A DNA stretch of 64,000 nt from Paraburkholderia acidisoli (GCF_009789675.1 NZ_CP046916.1:124001-188000); one strand, 5' to 3'; numbered from the stretch's first letter, positions 33,215 to 42,821 are shown. The notes: a model not told the origin generated them from the sequence alone. Translations and numbers: made by a program.

Positions 33215-34108
33215 ATGAGAAGCAAGCTGTTCGTGCCGGCATCGCGCCCGGAACTGTTCGCCAAGGCGCTCGCCAGCGCCGCCGACGCGCTTTCCTTCGA
33301 CCTCGAAGACGCCGTCGCGCCCGAGCGCAAGCCGCAGGCGCGCGCGGACCTGCGCACGCTGCTCGAAACGGCCGAGGCGCGCGCCACCGGCAAGACGCTG
33401 ATCGTGCGCGTCAACGCGCTGGACACGCCGCATTTCGCCGCCGATATCGAAGCGGTCGCCCGCACCGGCGTGAAGCTCGTGAATCTGCCGAAGCCGGAAC
33501 ATCCCGACGACGTGCGCGCCGCCGCCGCCGCGCTCGAAGCGGCCGAACGCGCCAACGGCGTGACCACGCCGATCGGCTTGCTGCTCAACGTCGAGTCGCC
33601 GCGTGCGCTGCGTCTCGCGGCCGAGCTGGCGGGCGCGCATCCGCGCGTCGCCGGTTTGCAACTGGGTCTCGGCGATCTGTTCGAGCCGCTCGGGATCGCG
33701 CGTCGCGAGACGGCGGCGATCCATCAGGCGATGTTCGCGCTGCGCGTCGCGGCCGGCGAAGCAGGCGTGTTCGCCTACGACACCGCGTTCGCCAATATCA
33801 AGGATGCCGAAGGATTTCGCGCCGAAGCGCAGATGTCGCGCGCGTTCGGTTTCATCGGCAAAAGCTGCATTCATCCGAGCCAGATCGCGATCGCGAACGA
33901 GGTGTTCCGGCCGTCCGACGACGACATCGCGCATGCCGTGCGCGTGGTGATCGCGGCGCGCGAGGCGGACGCGAACGGCGTGGGCGCCTATGTCGTCGAC
34001 GGCCGCATGATCGATCCGCCCTTCGTCGAACGCGCGCGCTCGCTCGTGAACGAAGCCGCGCGGTTCGACCTGCTCTCGCACGAACAACGCGCATCGCTCG
34101 GGATTTAA
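33215..34108 (+). CDS. CitE-like CoA-ester lyase (HpcH/HpaI aldolase superfamily)
   Basis: 297 aa from the ATG at 33215, which has GGGAG five to six bases upstream; an earlier ATG at 33167 adds non-family sequence. TIM-barrel lyase cleaving beta-hydroxyacyl-CoA thioesters such as malyl- or citramalyl-CoA. Motifs: MRSKLFVPASRPELFAKA, SFDLEDAVAPERK with the metal-binding acidic residues, LIVRVNALDTPHF, LLNVESPRAL, GLGDLFEPLG and GFIGKSCIHPSQI. The first enzyme gene of the cluster. Paired with the downstream CoA-transferase it suggests activation of a hydroxy-acid to its CoA ester and cleavage, for example citramalyl-CoA to acetyl-CoA and pyruvate. Confidence 0.9.
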   Translation: MRSKLFVPASRPELFAKALASAADALSFDLEDAVAPERKPQARADLRTLLETAEARATGKTLIVRVNALDTPHFAADIEAVARTGVKLVNLPKPEHPDDVRAAAAALEAAERANGVTTPIGLLLNVESPRALRLAAELAGAHPRVAGLQLGLGDLFEPLGIARRETAAIHQAMFALRVAAGEAGVFAYDTAFANIKDAEGFRAEAQMSRAFGFIGKSCIHPSQIAIANEVFRPSDDDIAHAVRVVIAAREADANGVGAYVVDGRMIDPPFVERARSLVNEAARFDLLSHEQRASLGI

Positions 34109-34195
34109 GGCCGGTTCCCATTCATAACGGCCAGCCCCTGGAACGAAATTGTCGATGGGGGGAACGTGCCCTAAGGTATCAACGGAGAAGTATTC

Positions 34196-35386
34196 ATGGA
34201 ACCCATTTCGCAACGCGGCGGCCCGCTTTCCGGCGTGCGCGTGCTCGACCTGAGCGCGTATATCGCCGGTCCGTACGGCTGCACGCTGCTCGCCGACCAG
34301 GGCGCCGAAGTCATCAAGATCGAGCCGCCCACGGGCGACAATCTGCGTAAATATCCGTCCACGCTCGAAGCCGAAAGCCGCGCATTTCTCGGCGTGAACC
34401 GCGGCAAGCGCGGGCTCGTGCTCGACCTCAAGCAGCGCGAGGCGCTCGACGTGCTGCTCGATCTCGTCAAGCAGGCGGACGTGCTCGTGCACAACTTCCG
34501 CCCGAGCGTGCCCGCGCGCCTCGGCATCGCCTACGAACAACTGCGCGCGATCAATCCGCGTTTGATCTACTGCGCCGTGACGGGCTACGGCGACAACGGT
34601 CCCAACAAGGACAAGGCCGGTTACGACCAGGTGCTGCAGACCATGACGGGCATGTGCACGCTGCAAGGTCCCGCCGAAGGGCCGCCCGAAGTGCTGTACG
34701 GTTCCGTGGTCGATTACTACGCGGCGGCGCTGGTGGCGTCGGGCGTGTCGTCGGCGCTGTTCGCGCGCGAGAAGAGCGGCGAGGGACAGTATCTCGGCGT
34801 TTCGCTGTTGCGCAGCGCGTTGACGATGCAGTCGGCGCGCATGATCTGGGCCGACAGCGAACCGAAGGACGTGGGCCGCGACATGCGCTCGGGCGGCATC
34901 ACGGGCATTCATCCCACGCGTGAAGGCTACCTGTATCTTTCCGCGAACACGCCGCATTTCTGGAACGCGCTGTGCGAACTGACGGGTCTCACCGCGCTCG
35001 CCGCCGACGAACGTTACGACACCGTGCGCAAGCGCGCCACGCATCGCGACGAGATCGTGCCGCAGTTGCGCGCGGCGCTGGCGCAGCGTTCCGCGCTCGA
35101 ATGGGAAGCGGTGTTCGGCGACGTCGTACCGTGCGCCGCCGCGCGCAGCGTGGAAGACATGTTCGACGATCCGCAGGTGCTCGCGGAAGACATGGTCGCG
35201 CACTTCGACTATCCGGGCGTGGGCGCGTATCGCGGCTTCAAGCATCCCGTGCGCTTCAGCGGCACGCCGCTGCCCGAGCCGTTCGCCGCGCCTGCGTTCG
35301 GCGAACACAGCGTCGCGCTGCTGCGCGAGGCAGGTTTGCGCGAGGACGAGATCGAAGCGTTGCGCGCGAAACGCGCCGTGCTCTGA
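34196..35386 (+). CDS. Family III CoA-transferase (CaiB/BaiF)
   Basis: 396 aa. It moves CoA between carboxylic acids without a free intermediate. N-terminal signature GVRVLDLSAYIAGPYGCTLLADQGAEVIKIEPP; NRGKRGLVLDLKQ; HNFRPSVPARLG; the catalytic Asp is probably in SVVDYYAAAL near residue 175. Length is normal for the family. It lies 87 bp after the lyase gene in the same direction. It probably activates the substrate brought in by the downstream carriers, with succinyl-CoA or acetyl-CoA as donor; the substrate is inferred from context only. Confidence 0.93.
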   Translation: MEPISQRGGPLSGVRVLDLSAYIAGPYGCTLLADQGAEVIKIEPPTGDNLRKYPSTLEAESRAFLGVNRGKRGLVLDLKQREALDVLLDLVKQADVLVHNFRPSVPARLGIAYEQLRAINPRLIYCAVTGYGDNGPNKDKAGYDQVLQTMTGMCTLQGPAEGPPEVLYGSVVDYYAAALVASGVSSALFAREKSGEGQYLGVSLLRSALTMQSARMIWADSEPKDVGRDMRSGGITGIHPTREGYLYLSANTPHFWNALCELTGLTALAADERYDTVRKRATHRDEIVPQLRAALAQRSALEWEAVFGDVVPCAAARSVEDMFDDPQVLAEDMVAHFDYPGVGAYRGFKHPVRFSGTPLPEPFAAPAFGEHSVALLREAGLREDEIEALRAKRAVL

Positions 35387-35427
35387 TCGACCGCTCGCCA
35401 GCCCAACCAACACGGAGACTCCTCGCG

Positions 35428-36249
35428 ATGCAGTGCGATTCCCATATCCATATCTATGACCGCGCGTTTCCCGGCTCGCAACCGGGCCAGGGCGGCGCGG
35501 CGGGCTTCGTCGATCATGCCGATGTGGCCGCGTATCGCGAGGTGCAGGCGCGCATGGGCACGCAGCGCGCCGTGATCGTCACGCCGCGCATTTATGGCAC
35601 CGACAATGCCGTGACCGTGGATGCCATTCGCCAGCTCGGTATCGACCATGCGCGCGGCGTGGCGGTGCTGCATCCCGACGTGAGCGACACCGAACTCGAC
35701 GCGTTGAACGAGGGCGGCATTCGCGGCATTCGCTTCACGCTCTACACGGCGAAGCACGCGGCGGTGAGCTTCGAGATGGTCGAACCGCTCGCGCACCGCA
35801 TCGCCGAACTCGGCTGGCATGTGCAATTGCACTGGACCGCCGAGCAGGTGGTCGAGCATCGCGCGCTGCTGGCGCGTCTGCCCTGCGCGATGGTGTTCGA
35901 TCATCGCGCGCGCCTGCCGCTGCAGACGGGCACGCATCACGCGGCGTTCGGCATCGTGCGCGAGCTGGCCGAAGCCGGGCGCGCGTGGATCAAGCTCTCG
36001 GGCCCGTACCTCGATTCCGCAGCCGGACTCGCGGCCCGTTACGCCGACATCACGCCCATGGCGCGCGCCTGGGTCGACGCGGTGCCCGAGCGGCTCGTCT
36101 GGGGCAGCGACTGGCCGCACGTGACGGAAACGCACCAACCCGACGACGTCATGCTGCTCGATCTGCTGGCCGATTGGGCGCCCGACGACGCCACGCGCGA
36201 CCGGATTCTGGTCGCGAATCCCGCCGAGCTGTACGGCTTCGCGATCTAA
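35428..36249 (+). CDS. Amidohydrolase-family hydrolase (LigI/PDC-hydrolase-like)
   Basis: 273-aa TIM-barrel hydrolase of amidohydrolase_2. N-terminal metal-type motif DSHIHIYD, then GIRGIRFTLYT, WHVQLHWTAEQ, MVFDHRARLPLQ, KLSGPYLDS and the C-terminal WGSDWPHVT with the catalytic Asp. It resembles 2-pyrone-4,6-dicarboxylate hydrolase and related lactonases, which need little or no metal. In this cluster it may open a lactone form of the substrate acid before CoA transfer. The start at 35428 lies 41 bp after the transferase stop; the frame upstream of it is antisense noise. Confidence 0.88.
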   Translation: MQCDSHIHIYDRAFPGSQPGQGGAAGFVDHADVAAYREVQARMGTQRAVIVTPRIYGTDNAVTVDAIRQLGIDHARGVAVLHPDVSDTELDALNEGGIRGIRFTLYTAKHAAVSFEMVEPLAHRIAELGWHVQLHWTAEQVVEHRALLARLPCAMVFDHRARLPLQTGTHHAAFGIVRELAEAGRAWIKLSGPYLDSAAGLAARYADITPMARAWVDAVPERLVWGSDWPHVTETHQPDDVMLLDLLADWAPDDATRDRILVANPAELYGFAI

Positions 36250-36293
36250 AACGCCGTTAAGAACATCCAGTAAAAATAGCCTTGGAGACACGC

Positions 36294-37661
36294 ATGAAAC
36301 CCACCGCCGCGCCGCCCGCGCCCGCGCGTAAAACGAGCTTCACCGAAGCCACCATCCGCGTATTCGAACGCACCATTCCCGATCCGTTCGTGCTCGCGAT
36401 CCTGATCACCGCCGTGGTCGCCGCGCTGTCCGCGATCTTCGCGCCGCACGCCACGGTGCCGAAGATGATCACCGGCTGGTACAAGGGCTTCTTCGACATC
36501 TTCACGTTCGCGTTCCAGATCACGCTCGTGCTCGTCACCGGGCACGCGTTCGCGCATGCGCCGCCCGTGCAGCGCGTGTTCAAGGCGCTGGTGTCCGTCG
36601 CGCGCACGCCCGCGCAGGCCGGCGCGCTCACTTTCGTGCTGGTCGCGGCCACGTCGTTCTTCAACTGGGGCATGGGCCTCGTGGTGGCGGCGTTGCTCGC
36701 GCGGGAAGTGGCGAAGCGCATGCGGGTGGACTTCGCGTGGATCGTGGCGGCCGGCTTCTCGGGCTGGGTCGTGTGGGCGAGCGGCATTTCGAGTTCCATC
36801 GCGCTCGCGCAATCCACGCCCGGCAGTTCGATGAACGTCGTGCAAAAGCTCACGGGCGCCGTGCTGCCGTTTGGCGACACCGTGTTCACGCGCTTCAATC
36901 TCGTGCCGACGCTCGTGATGCTCGTGGCGATGCCGTTCGTGCTCGCGTGGCTGCGCCCGAGCGATGCCGAGGCCGTGCCGCTCGACACCGACAAGCATCC
37001 CGACGAAGCCATCCGCAAGAAGCCCGAGGGCAAGCTGAGTTTCGCGCGCAAGGTCGAGCATTCGTGGATCGGCAGCGCGTTTATCGGCGCGGTGGGGATC
37101 GGCCTGATCGTGCTGACGCAGTTCCAGCACATCGCGTTTTCGGGCGTGAATGCCGTGATCTTCGTGATGTTCATCGCGGGCGTGATCCTGCACGGCTATC
37201 CGCTCGCCTACGCGGACGCGATCAAGAACGCCGCGAAACAAACCGGCTCGATGATGCTGCAGTACCCGCTCTACGGCGGCATCATGGGCATGATGGACGC
37301 GACCGGCTTGCCCGACGTGATCTCGCACTTCTTCATCGCCATTTCGAATGCGCACACGCTGCCGTTCTGGAGCTACGTGTGTTCGCTGATCGTCACGTTC
37401 TTCATTCCGAGCGGCGGCGGTCACTGGGCCGTGCAAGGCCCGTTCGTGGTGCCCGCGGCGGTCGCGCTGCACGCCTCCGTGCCCGCCACGACGATGGCGG
37501 TGGCCATGGGCGAGCAGGTGTCGAACATGATGCAGCCGTTCTGGGCCGCGCCCGTGGTGGCGATGGCGGGCGTGGGCGTGCAGCGGGTGCTGGGCTTCAC
37601 GGTCATGACGTTCGCCGTGGGCTTCGTCGTGTACGGCGCGGCGCTGCTGATCTTTGTATGA
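36294..37661 (+). CDS. AtoE-type short-chain fatty acid transporter
   Basis: 455 aa, about 10-12 transmembrane helices, matching the AtoE short-chain fatty-acid uptake family: EATIRVFERTIPDPFVLAILITAV, ATSFFNWGMGLVVAALLAREVAKR, QYPLYGGIMGMM and FFIPSGGGHWAVQGPFVVPAA. The ATG at 36294 follows GGAGACACGC. It starts 44 bp after the amidohydrolase gene, so it is part of the operon. It imports a small organic acid, presumably the pathway substrate or a by-product. Confidence 0.92.
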   Translation: MKPTAAPPAPARKTSFTEATIRVFERTIPDPFVLAILITAVVAALSAIFAPHATVPKMITGWYKGFFDIFTFAFQITLVLVTGHAFAHAPPVQRVFKALVSVARTPAQAGALTFVLVAATSFFNWGMGLVVAALLAREVAKRMRVDFAWIVAAGFSGWVVWASGISSSIALAQSTPGSSMNVVQKLTGAVLPFGDTVFTRFNLVPTLVMLVAMPFVLAWLRPSDAEAVPLDTDKHPDEAIRKKPEGKLSFARKVEHSWIGSAFIGAVGIGLIVLTQFQHIAFSGVNAVIFVMFIAGVILHGYPLAYADAIKNAAKQTGSMMLQYPLYGGIMGMMDATGLPDVISHFFIAISNAHTLPFWSYVCSLIVTFFIPSGGGHWAVQGPFVVPAAVALHASVPATTMAVAMGEQVSNMMQPFWAAPVVAMAGVGVQRVLGFTVMTFAVGFVVYGAALLIFV

Positions 37662-37675
37662 AGGGAGACAATTCG

Positions 37676-39004
37676 ATGGATACCGCGACGCATCGCGCCG
37701 AGACCGCGCCCCAGGGTCTGAAAGAACGCTGGTGGCGCATTTTCGACCTGCGGGTGGGCGCGCTGCCGCTGCCCGTGTATGCGCTGTTGATCGCCGTGCT
37801 CGCGCTGATGACGGCGCACGGCAAGCTCGCCGCCGACCTGCCCACGGGCATCGCGCTCGTGGCCGTGGGCGGTTTCACGTGCGCCGAACTCGCGAAGCGC
37901 ATTCCGTGGATCCGGCATATTGGCGCGACCTCGATTTTCGCGGCCTTCATTCCGTCGATGCTGGTCTATTACAAGCTGATGCCGGAGCCCATCACGAAGG
38001 CCGTTACCACGTTCACGAAGCAATCGAACTTTCTGTACCTGTTCATTGCGGCGATCATCGTGGGCAGCGTGCTGAGCATGGACCGGCAGACGCTCGTCAA
38101 AGGCTTCCTGCGCATTTTCGTGCCGGTCGCGGCCGGTTCGCTCGCGGCCGCGTGCGTGGGCACGGCGGTCGGCACGCTCCTCGGCCTCGACGTGAAGCAC
38201 GCGCTCTTCATGGTGGTGGTGCCGATCATGGCCGGCGGCGTGGGCGAGGGCGCGTTGCCGCTCTCGGCCGGGTACGCGCAGATTCTCGGCGTGGAGCAGG
38301 GGCCGCTGTTCGCGCAGGTGCTCTCGGCGGTGATGCTCGGCAACATCGCGGCGATCTGCTGCGCGGGGCTGCTGAGCTATCTGGGCGCGCGCCGCCCGCA
38401 TCTCACGGGCAACGGCCGTCTCACGGTGGCCGAAGACGACGGCGTGACCGGCACACAGCCGCAGTCGTTCGAGTTCGACGTGAGTTCGGTGGCTTCGGCG
38501 GGCGCGACGGCCATCGCGCTGTACCTGCTGGGCGTGCTGAGCCATCAATACTTCGACTGGCCCGCGCCCGTGGTGATGCTCGTGATGGTGGTGGCGGCGC
38601 AGTTCTTCCAGATCGTCTCGCCGCGCGTGCGAGGCGGCGCGCGTTTCATGTACGGCTTTTTCTCGACGGCGGTGACGTATCCGCTCATGTTCGCGATCAG
38701 CGTCGCCATGACGCCGTGGGGCGAGATCGTCACGGCGTTTCACTGGGTCAACATCGTCACGGCGGTCTCGACGGTGCTCACGCTCGTTGGCACGGGCTTT
38801 CTGGTGGCGCGCTACACGGGCATGTACCCGGTGGAGGCGGCCATCGTCAACGCCACGCACAGCGGCCTGGGCGGCACCGGCGACGTGGCCATTCTCACCG
38901 CCGCGAACCGCATGGAGTTGATGCCGTTCGCGCAGATCGCCACGCGTATTGGCGGGGCCATTACGGTGATGGTCGCGCTCGCGGCGTTCGCGTGGTTGCG
39001 GTGA
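37676..39004 (+). CDS. 2-Hydroxycarboxylate transporter (CitS/MleP/CimH family)
   Basis: 442 aa from ATG 37676, with GGGAG nine bases before it; an ATG at 37658 overlaps the previous stop. Family motifs GGVGEGALPLS (first re-entrant loop) and GLGGTGDVAILTAA (second) are the paired GGxG signatures of 2HCT sodium- or proton-coupled carriers of citrate, malate, citramalate or lactate. Eleven or so transmembrane helices. Two carriers end this cluster; this one points to a 2-hydroxy-acid substrate, which fits a CitE-like lyase. Confidence 0.93.
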   Translation: MDTATHRAETAPQGLKERWWRIFDLRVGALPLPVYALLIAVLALMTAHGKLAADLPTGIALVAVGGFTCAELAKRIPWIRHIGATSIFAAFIPSMLVYYKLMPEPITKAVTTFTKQSNFLYLFIAAIIVGSVLSMDRQTLVKGFLRIFVPVAAGSLAAACVGTAVGTLLGLDVKHALFMVVVPIMAGGVGEGALPLSAGYAQILGVEQGPLFAQVLSAVMLGNIAAICCAGLLSYLGARRPHLTGNGRLTVAEDDGVTGTQPQSFEFDVSSVASAGATAIALYLLGVLSHQYFDWPAPVVMLVMVVAAQFFQIVSPRVRGGARFMYGFFSTAVTYPLMFAISVAMTPWGEIVTAFHWVNIVTAVSTVLTLVGTGFLVARYTGMYPVEAAIVNATHSGLGGTGDVAILTAANRMELMPFAQIATRIGGAITVMVALAAFAWLR

Positions 39005-39168
39005 GGGGGCGAGCGCTGCGATGAAGGCGCGATGAAAGCTCACCGAGGCGGCGGCGCGCATCTCGTCCATCATCGCCACGCCTCGCCGCGCATCGCCCCA
39101 AAGCACGACGCATCGTTCGGACGGTAAGATACCCAGCCTCAACGTTGCTGGAATCCCCACCGCAAGCC

Positions 39169-39771
39169 ATGCGCAATCTTTCCTTGTCCCGATGGCTCAA
39201 GCGCCTCGCGGGCGCCGCCGTATGGATCGTCCCGTCGCTGGCCGCCGCGCATCCGCACGTCTGGATCCGCTACGCCGCGCGCGTGCAGATGCAGGGCACG
39301 ACGATCACCGCCATCGCCGAAAGCTGGCGCTTCGCCGAAGGCTTCCCGGTTCAACTGGTGGGCATCGACACCTTGCCCGACAACGGCCCGCTCGATGCGA
39401 AGCAGACCGCGATCTTCCGCGAGCAGGCTTTCGATTCGCTGGCGGGCGCGCATTATTTCAGCCAGCTTTTCGTCGATGGCCGGACGCAACCGCTCGGCGC
39501 GCCCACGGGCTTTCGCGTGGTCATCGACCACGGCAAGCTCGTCTACACCTTCACGTTGCCGCTGAAAAAGCCGCTCAACGTGCGCGGCCATAACGTTTCG
39601 CTCGGCATCTGGGACGAGTCGTTTTTCGTCGACTACGAACCCGACGGCGCGAACGCCGTGACCCTGGACGGTCACGCCGCGCCCACGTGCACGGTGAAGC
39701 CGTTTCAGGATCACGCGCATCCCATCTTCGACGGCCTCTACGTGCCGCAAGCCATGGCCCTGTCATGCTGA
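39169..39771 (+). CDS. DUF1007 periplasmic protein, metal-linked
   Basis: 200 aa with signal peptide ending about residue 24; the mature N-terminus HPHVWIRY is the hallmark of DUF1007, a family nearly always next to NicO transporters. Acidic and His-containing C-terminus (FQDHAHPIFDGLY). Probably a periplasmic metal-handling partner of the downstream exporter. Its last codons overlap the next start (ATGCTGA). Start at 39169; the longer frame to 39145 lacks support. Confidence 0.88.
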   Translation: MRNLSLSRWLKRLAGAAVWIVPSLAAAHPHVWIRYAARVQMQGTTITAIAESWRFAEGFPVQLVGIDTLPDNGPLDAKQTAIFREQAFDSLAGAHYFSQLFVDGRTQPLGAPTGFRVVIDHGKLVYTFTLPLKKPLNVRGHNVSLGIWDESFFVDYEPDGANAVTLDGHAAPTCTVKPFQDHAHPIFDGLYVPQAMALSC

Positions 39772-40910
39772 GCTTCGTGCGCGTTTCGCTTTGGGCCGTA
39801 CTCGCGCTATGCGTGACCGTGCTCGCTGCAACGGTTGCGTTGCCCGCGCACGCGGCGCCTGCCGTCGACGTGTTCGGCCAGCCCCTGCACGCGGCCTCCG
39901 CCGCCGCCGCGCGGGACGACGCGGGCGCGTCGGCGGCCGATTCCGGTTCCGGTTCCGCGCCCGAATCCGTTGCCGCACCCGCCCCGCATCGCGCGATGCT
40001 CCTGCCGGAATTCGCGCGTGGCTGGCTCGCGACCGCGCTCATCTGGCAAGGCCGCCTCAACGCGCGTATCGCGGATGCCGCGCAGCAATTGCATCGCGAT
40101 CCGGCGCCCGCAACGTGGCTCACGCTGATCGCCGTGGCGTTTGCCTATGGCGTGCTGCATGCGGTCGGGCCGGGGCACGGCAAGCTCGTGGCCGGCACGT
40201 ATCTCGGCTCGCGCACGACGCGTGTGGCGCAGGCCATCGGTCTCGCGGGCTGGAGCGCCGCCGTGCAGGCGATGAGCGCGATTGTGCTCGTGTTCGCGGC
40301 GGCGTGGTTCGCGCGGGCGGGCATGACGAACGTGCTGTCCAACGCGGCTTCGCTGGACGTCGTCAGCTATCTGCTGCTCTGCGCGGCCGGCCTCTTCACG
40401 CTCTACACCACGTTCACGCGGCGCGACTGCTGCGTCGATCCGCGTACGCTCAAGCTCGTGCCCGAAGAACGCGATGCGGCGCCCGAACAACCCGCGTATC
40501 TCGGCGCGAAACTGCGGGTTCACACGCGCGCAGCGCGCGGCACGTTCACGGCCCGGCAGTCGAAATTCGCCGTGGTGGCGCAGATCCTGGCAACCGGTTT
40601 CGCTTCGGGCATCCGGCCGTGCGTGGGGTCGATTTTCGTGCTGGTGGCGGCGGTGGCCGCGCACGCGCCGTGGGTGGGCATCGCGGCGACCTTCGCGATT
40701 GCGGCGGGCGTGGCCGTGACGGTCTCGCTGTTCGGACTCGGCGCGATGGGCGTGAACCGCTTCGTCATGGGGCGCGGCATCCGCCTGCGCGCCCGGCTTC
40801 AGGCGACCCAGCGCGCCGTGGCCATCGTGGGCGCGCTCGCCATCGTGCTGTTCGGCGCCGTTCAAACCACGCTGATCCTTACCGGCTACGTGCAGCCCGC
40901 GCTGACTTGA
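39765..40910 (+). CDS. NicO/RcnA-family nickel/cobalt exporter
   Basis: 381 aa. N-terminal signal-like helix and a ~100-residue Ala-rich segment, then six transmembrane helices with the NicO motifs HAVGPGHGK (about residue 132) and GIRPCVGSIFVL. In contrast to RcnA it has no long His-rich loop. It overlaps the DUF1007 gene by 7 bp, so the two are translationally coupled. Likely exports Ni2+, Co2+ or another divalent metal. No metal-responsive RNA was seen upstream. Confidence 0.88.
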   Translation: MLSFVRVSLWAVLALCVTVLAATVALPAHAAPAVDVFGQPLHAASAAAARDDAGASAADSGSGSAPESVAAPAPHRAMLLPEFARGWLATALIWQGRLNARIADAAQQLHRDPAPATWLTLIAVAFAYGVLHAVGPGHGKLVAGTYLGSRTTRVAQAIGLAGWSAAVQAMSAIVLVFAAAWFARAGMTNVLSNAASLDVVSYLLLCAAGLFTLYTTFTRRDCCVDPRTLKLVPEERDAAPEQPAYLGAKLRVHTRAARGTFTARQSKFAVVAQILATGFASGIRPCVGSIFVLVAAVAAHAPWVGIAATFAIAAGVAVTVSLFGLGAMGVNRFVMGRGIRLRARLQATQRAVAIVGALAIVLFGAVQTTLILTGYVQPALT

Positions 40911-40920
40911 ACGGTGCGCG

Positions 40921-41319
40921 TCATTGCCCGCCGCACGAGAGATCGCCTTCCTCGCAATGCAGCTGCGCGGCGAGATGCTTCGTTTGCTGCTGCGTCAGGT
41001 CGTTGACGCATAGCGTGTAGACCATCGGATTCACGCTGCCCTGGCGCGTGCCCAGGGTGTCGAACTGGCATTGCGCGTCGCGCCACGCGACCCACGCGCG
41101 CTGCGCCTTGCGCAATTGCTCGCCGCCCGGCTTGCTGGTTTTGGCGAGCAGGGCGTTGTACGTGGTGTTCAACTGCTGATCCGATGCCTTGAGCTTCTGA
41201 CCCGCGCAGGCGTTCATGGCCTGCTGGGTGGTGGCGGTCGTCATGCAATCGGATTGCGCGGACCAGGCCGGCGCGCTCAGGAACGCGAGCGCCGCGGCCG
41301 AAACGAGGGGGAAACGCAT
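40921..41319 (-). CDS. LprI-like DUF1311 secreted protein
   Basis: 132 aa with signal peptide MRFPLVSAAALAFLSAPAWS. DUF1311 signature: CMTTATTQQAMNACAGQKLKASDQQLNTTY, then KAQRAWVAWRDAQCQFD, and paired cysteines. The family contains mycobacterial LprI, a lysozyme inhibitor; in proteobacteria the role is unproven. Start at 41319 with GGAG upstream. Convergent with the NicO gene, 10 bp between stops. Confidence 0.87.
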   Translation of the reverse strand: MRFPLVSAAALAFLSAPAWSAQSDCMTTATTQQAMNACAGQKLKASDQQLNTTYNALLAKTSKPGGEQLRKAQRAWVAWRDAQCQFDTLGTRQGSVNPMVYTLCVNDLTQQQTKHLAAQLHCEEGDLSCGGQ

Positions 41320-41402
41320 GGGACAACACTCCGGAAATGGGCGAAGGGATCGCGGGAGAGTCCGGTGCAGCAGACGGTGTACCCGCACGGGTTGAACCGG
41401 GG

Positions 41403-41458
41403 CGGCCCGACCTGGGCGGCCCGAAGCGGATGGCCCGACCTACGCGGCCCGACCTGCC
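41403..41458. repeat. 14-bp tandem repeat, four units
   Basis: Four consecutive 14-bp units (41403, 41417, 41431, 41445) with consensus CGGCCCGACCTGCG, in the 158-bp gap between the LprI-like and MFS genes and 20 bp from the MFS stop. Unit 2 is the most divergent. Confidence 0.8.
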
Positions 41459-41477
41459 TCCCTCGCGCCGCACGTCG

Positions 41478-42821
41478 CTAGCGCGAAGCCGCGCTGCCGC
41501 TGCCTTCACGCATCGGCGCCTTCTTTGCCGCCCCGAACATCGCCGATAACACCGCCGAAAGCAGCAGCGTCGCGCTGACGAAATACAGGCCGAGCGAATA
41601 GTCGCCGCTCAGGTCGCGCAGCTTGCCGATCACCATCGGCCCCAGGGTGCCGCCGATCAAACTGCCCATCGCGTTGATGAGCGCGATGCCCGCCGCCGCG
41701 GCCGAACCCGAGAGGAACTGCGTGGGCAGGCTCCACAGCGGCGGCTTGGCCGCGTTGATACCGAAGTTGGCGATCGAGAGCCCGAGGATCAGCACGACCG
41801 CGTGCGTCGCATAGCCCGCCATCAGCATGCCGATACCCGCGGCGAGACACGCGACGGCCACGTGCAGGCGACGCTCGCCGGTGCGGTCCGAATGGCGCGC
41901 CCACGCCACCATCGTGATGACCGCGAACAGGTTCGGCACCGCGTTCACGAGCCCGAGTTCGAAGTAGCCAAAACCGAAGCGGTGAATGATGAGCGGCGCC
42001 CAGATGCCGATGGCGTAGAGGCCCGTGGACGTGCCCGCGTAGACGAGCGCGAGCAGCAGGACGCGCCGGTCCTTGAACGCTTCCCACACGCGCGAGCGAC
42101 CCTGGGTGACGCGCGCGTCGCGCTCGCGCTGCATTTCGCCGCTGAGCCACGCGCGTTCCTCGGCGGCGAGCCAGCGCGCCTGTTCGGGGCGATCGGTCAG
42201 GAAGAACAGCGCGACCACGCCGAGCAGGACCGTCGGTGCGCCTTCCACGAGAAAGAGCCACTGCCAGCCGTGCAATTGCGCGACGCCTTCGAGGTTCATG
42301 AGCGCACCCGAAATGGGCGAGCCAATCATGTTCGAGAGCGGCGCGGCCGTCATGAACATCGCGGTGACGAGCGCGCGGTGGCGCGCGGGAAACCAGAAGC
42401 TCAGGTAAAGAATCATGCCGGGGAAGAAGCCCGCTTCGGCGAGCCCCAGCAGGAAGCGCAGCGTGTAAAAGCTCGCGGGGCCGGTGGCGAACGCCGTTGC
42501 CGAAGAGAGCAGGCCCCACGTGAGCATCAGGAGCGCGATCCAGCGGCGCGCGCCCACGCGTTGCAGCGCGAGATTCGAGGGCATGCCGGCCACGATATAG
42601 CCGACGAAAAAGATCCCCGCGCCGAAGCCGAACATCGCCTGGGTCAGGCCGATGTCGTGATTCATCGTGAGACCGGCGAACCCCACGTTGGTGCGGTTCA
42701 GAAAGCTCAGGAAATACAGCACGATGATGAACGGCGTGATGCGCCGCGAGACCTTGCGAATGACGCGGCGTTCGAGCGCGGCGGGCGCGTCGGGATGGAG
42801 CGGAGTCTGGGTGGGGGGCAT
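41478..42821 (-). CDS. MFS transporter, anion:cation symporter family
   Basis: 447 aa, 12 transmembrane helices, ACS-family MFS (phthalate/tartrate/sugar-acid carriers): RRITPFIIVLYFLSFLNRTNVGFAGLTM at the first helix and RFLLGLAEAGFFPGMILYLSFWFPARHRA at helices 4-5. Last gene of the hydrolase-leuC-leuD operon, 98 bp after leuD. It probably imports the organic acid handled by that operon. Confidence 0.92.
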   Translation of the reverse strand: MPPTQTPLHPDAPAALERRVIRKVSRRITPFIIVLYFLSFLNRTNVGFAGLTMNHDIGLTQAMFGFGAGIFFVGYIVAGMPSNLALQRVGARRWIALLMLTWGLLSSATAFATGPASFYTLRFLLGLAEAGFFPGMILYLSFWFPARHRALVTAMFMTAAPLSNMIGSPISGALMNLEGVAQLHGWQWLFLVEGAPTVLLGVVALFFLTDRPEQARWLAAEERAWLSGEMQRERDARVTQGRSRVWEAFKDRRVLLLALVYAGTSTGLYAIGIWAPLIIHRFGFGYFELGLVNAVPNLFAVITMVAWARHSDRTGERRLHVAVACLAAGIGMLMAGYATHAVVLILGLSIANFGINAAKPPLWSLPTQFLSGSAAAAGIALINAMGSLIGGTLGPMVIGKLRDLSGDYSLGLYFVSATLLLSAVLSAMFGAAKKAPMREGSGSAASR

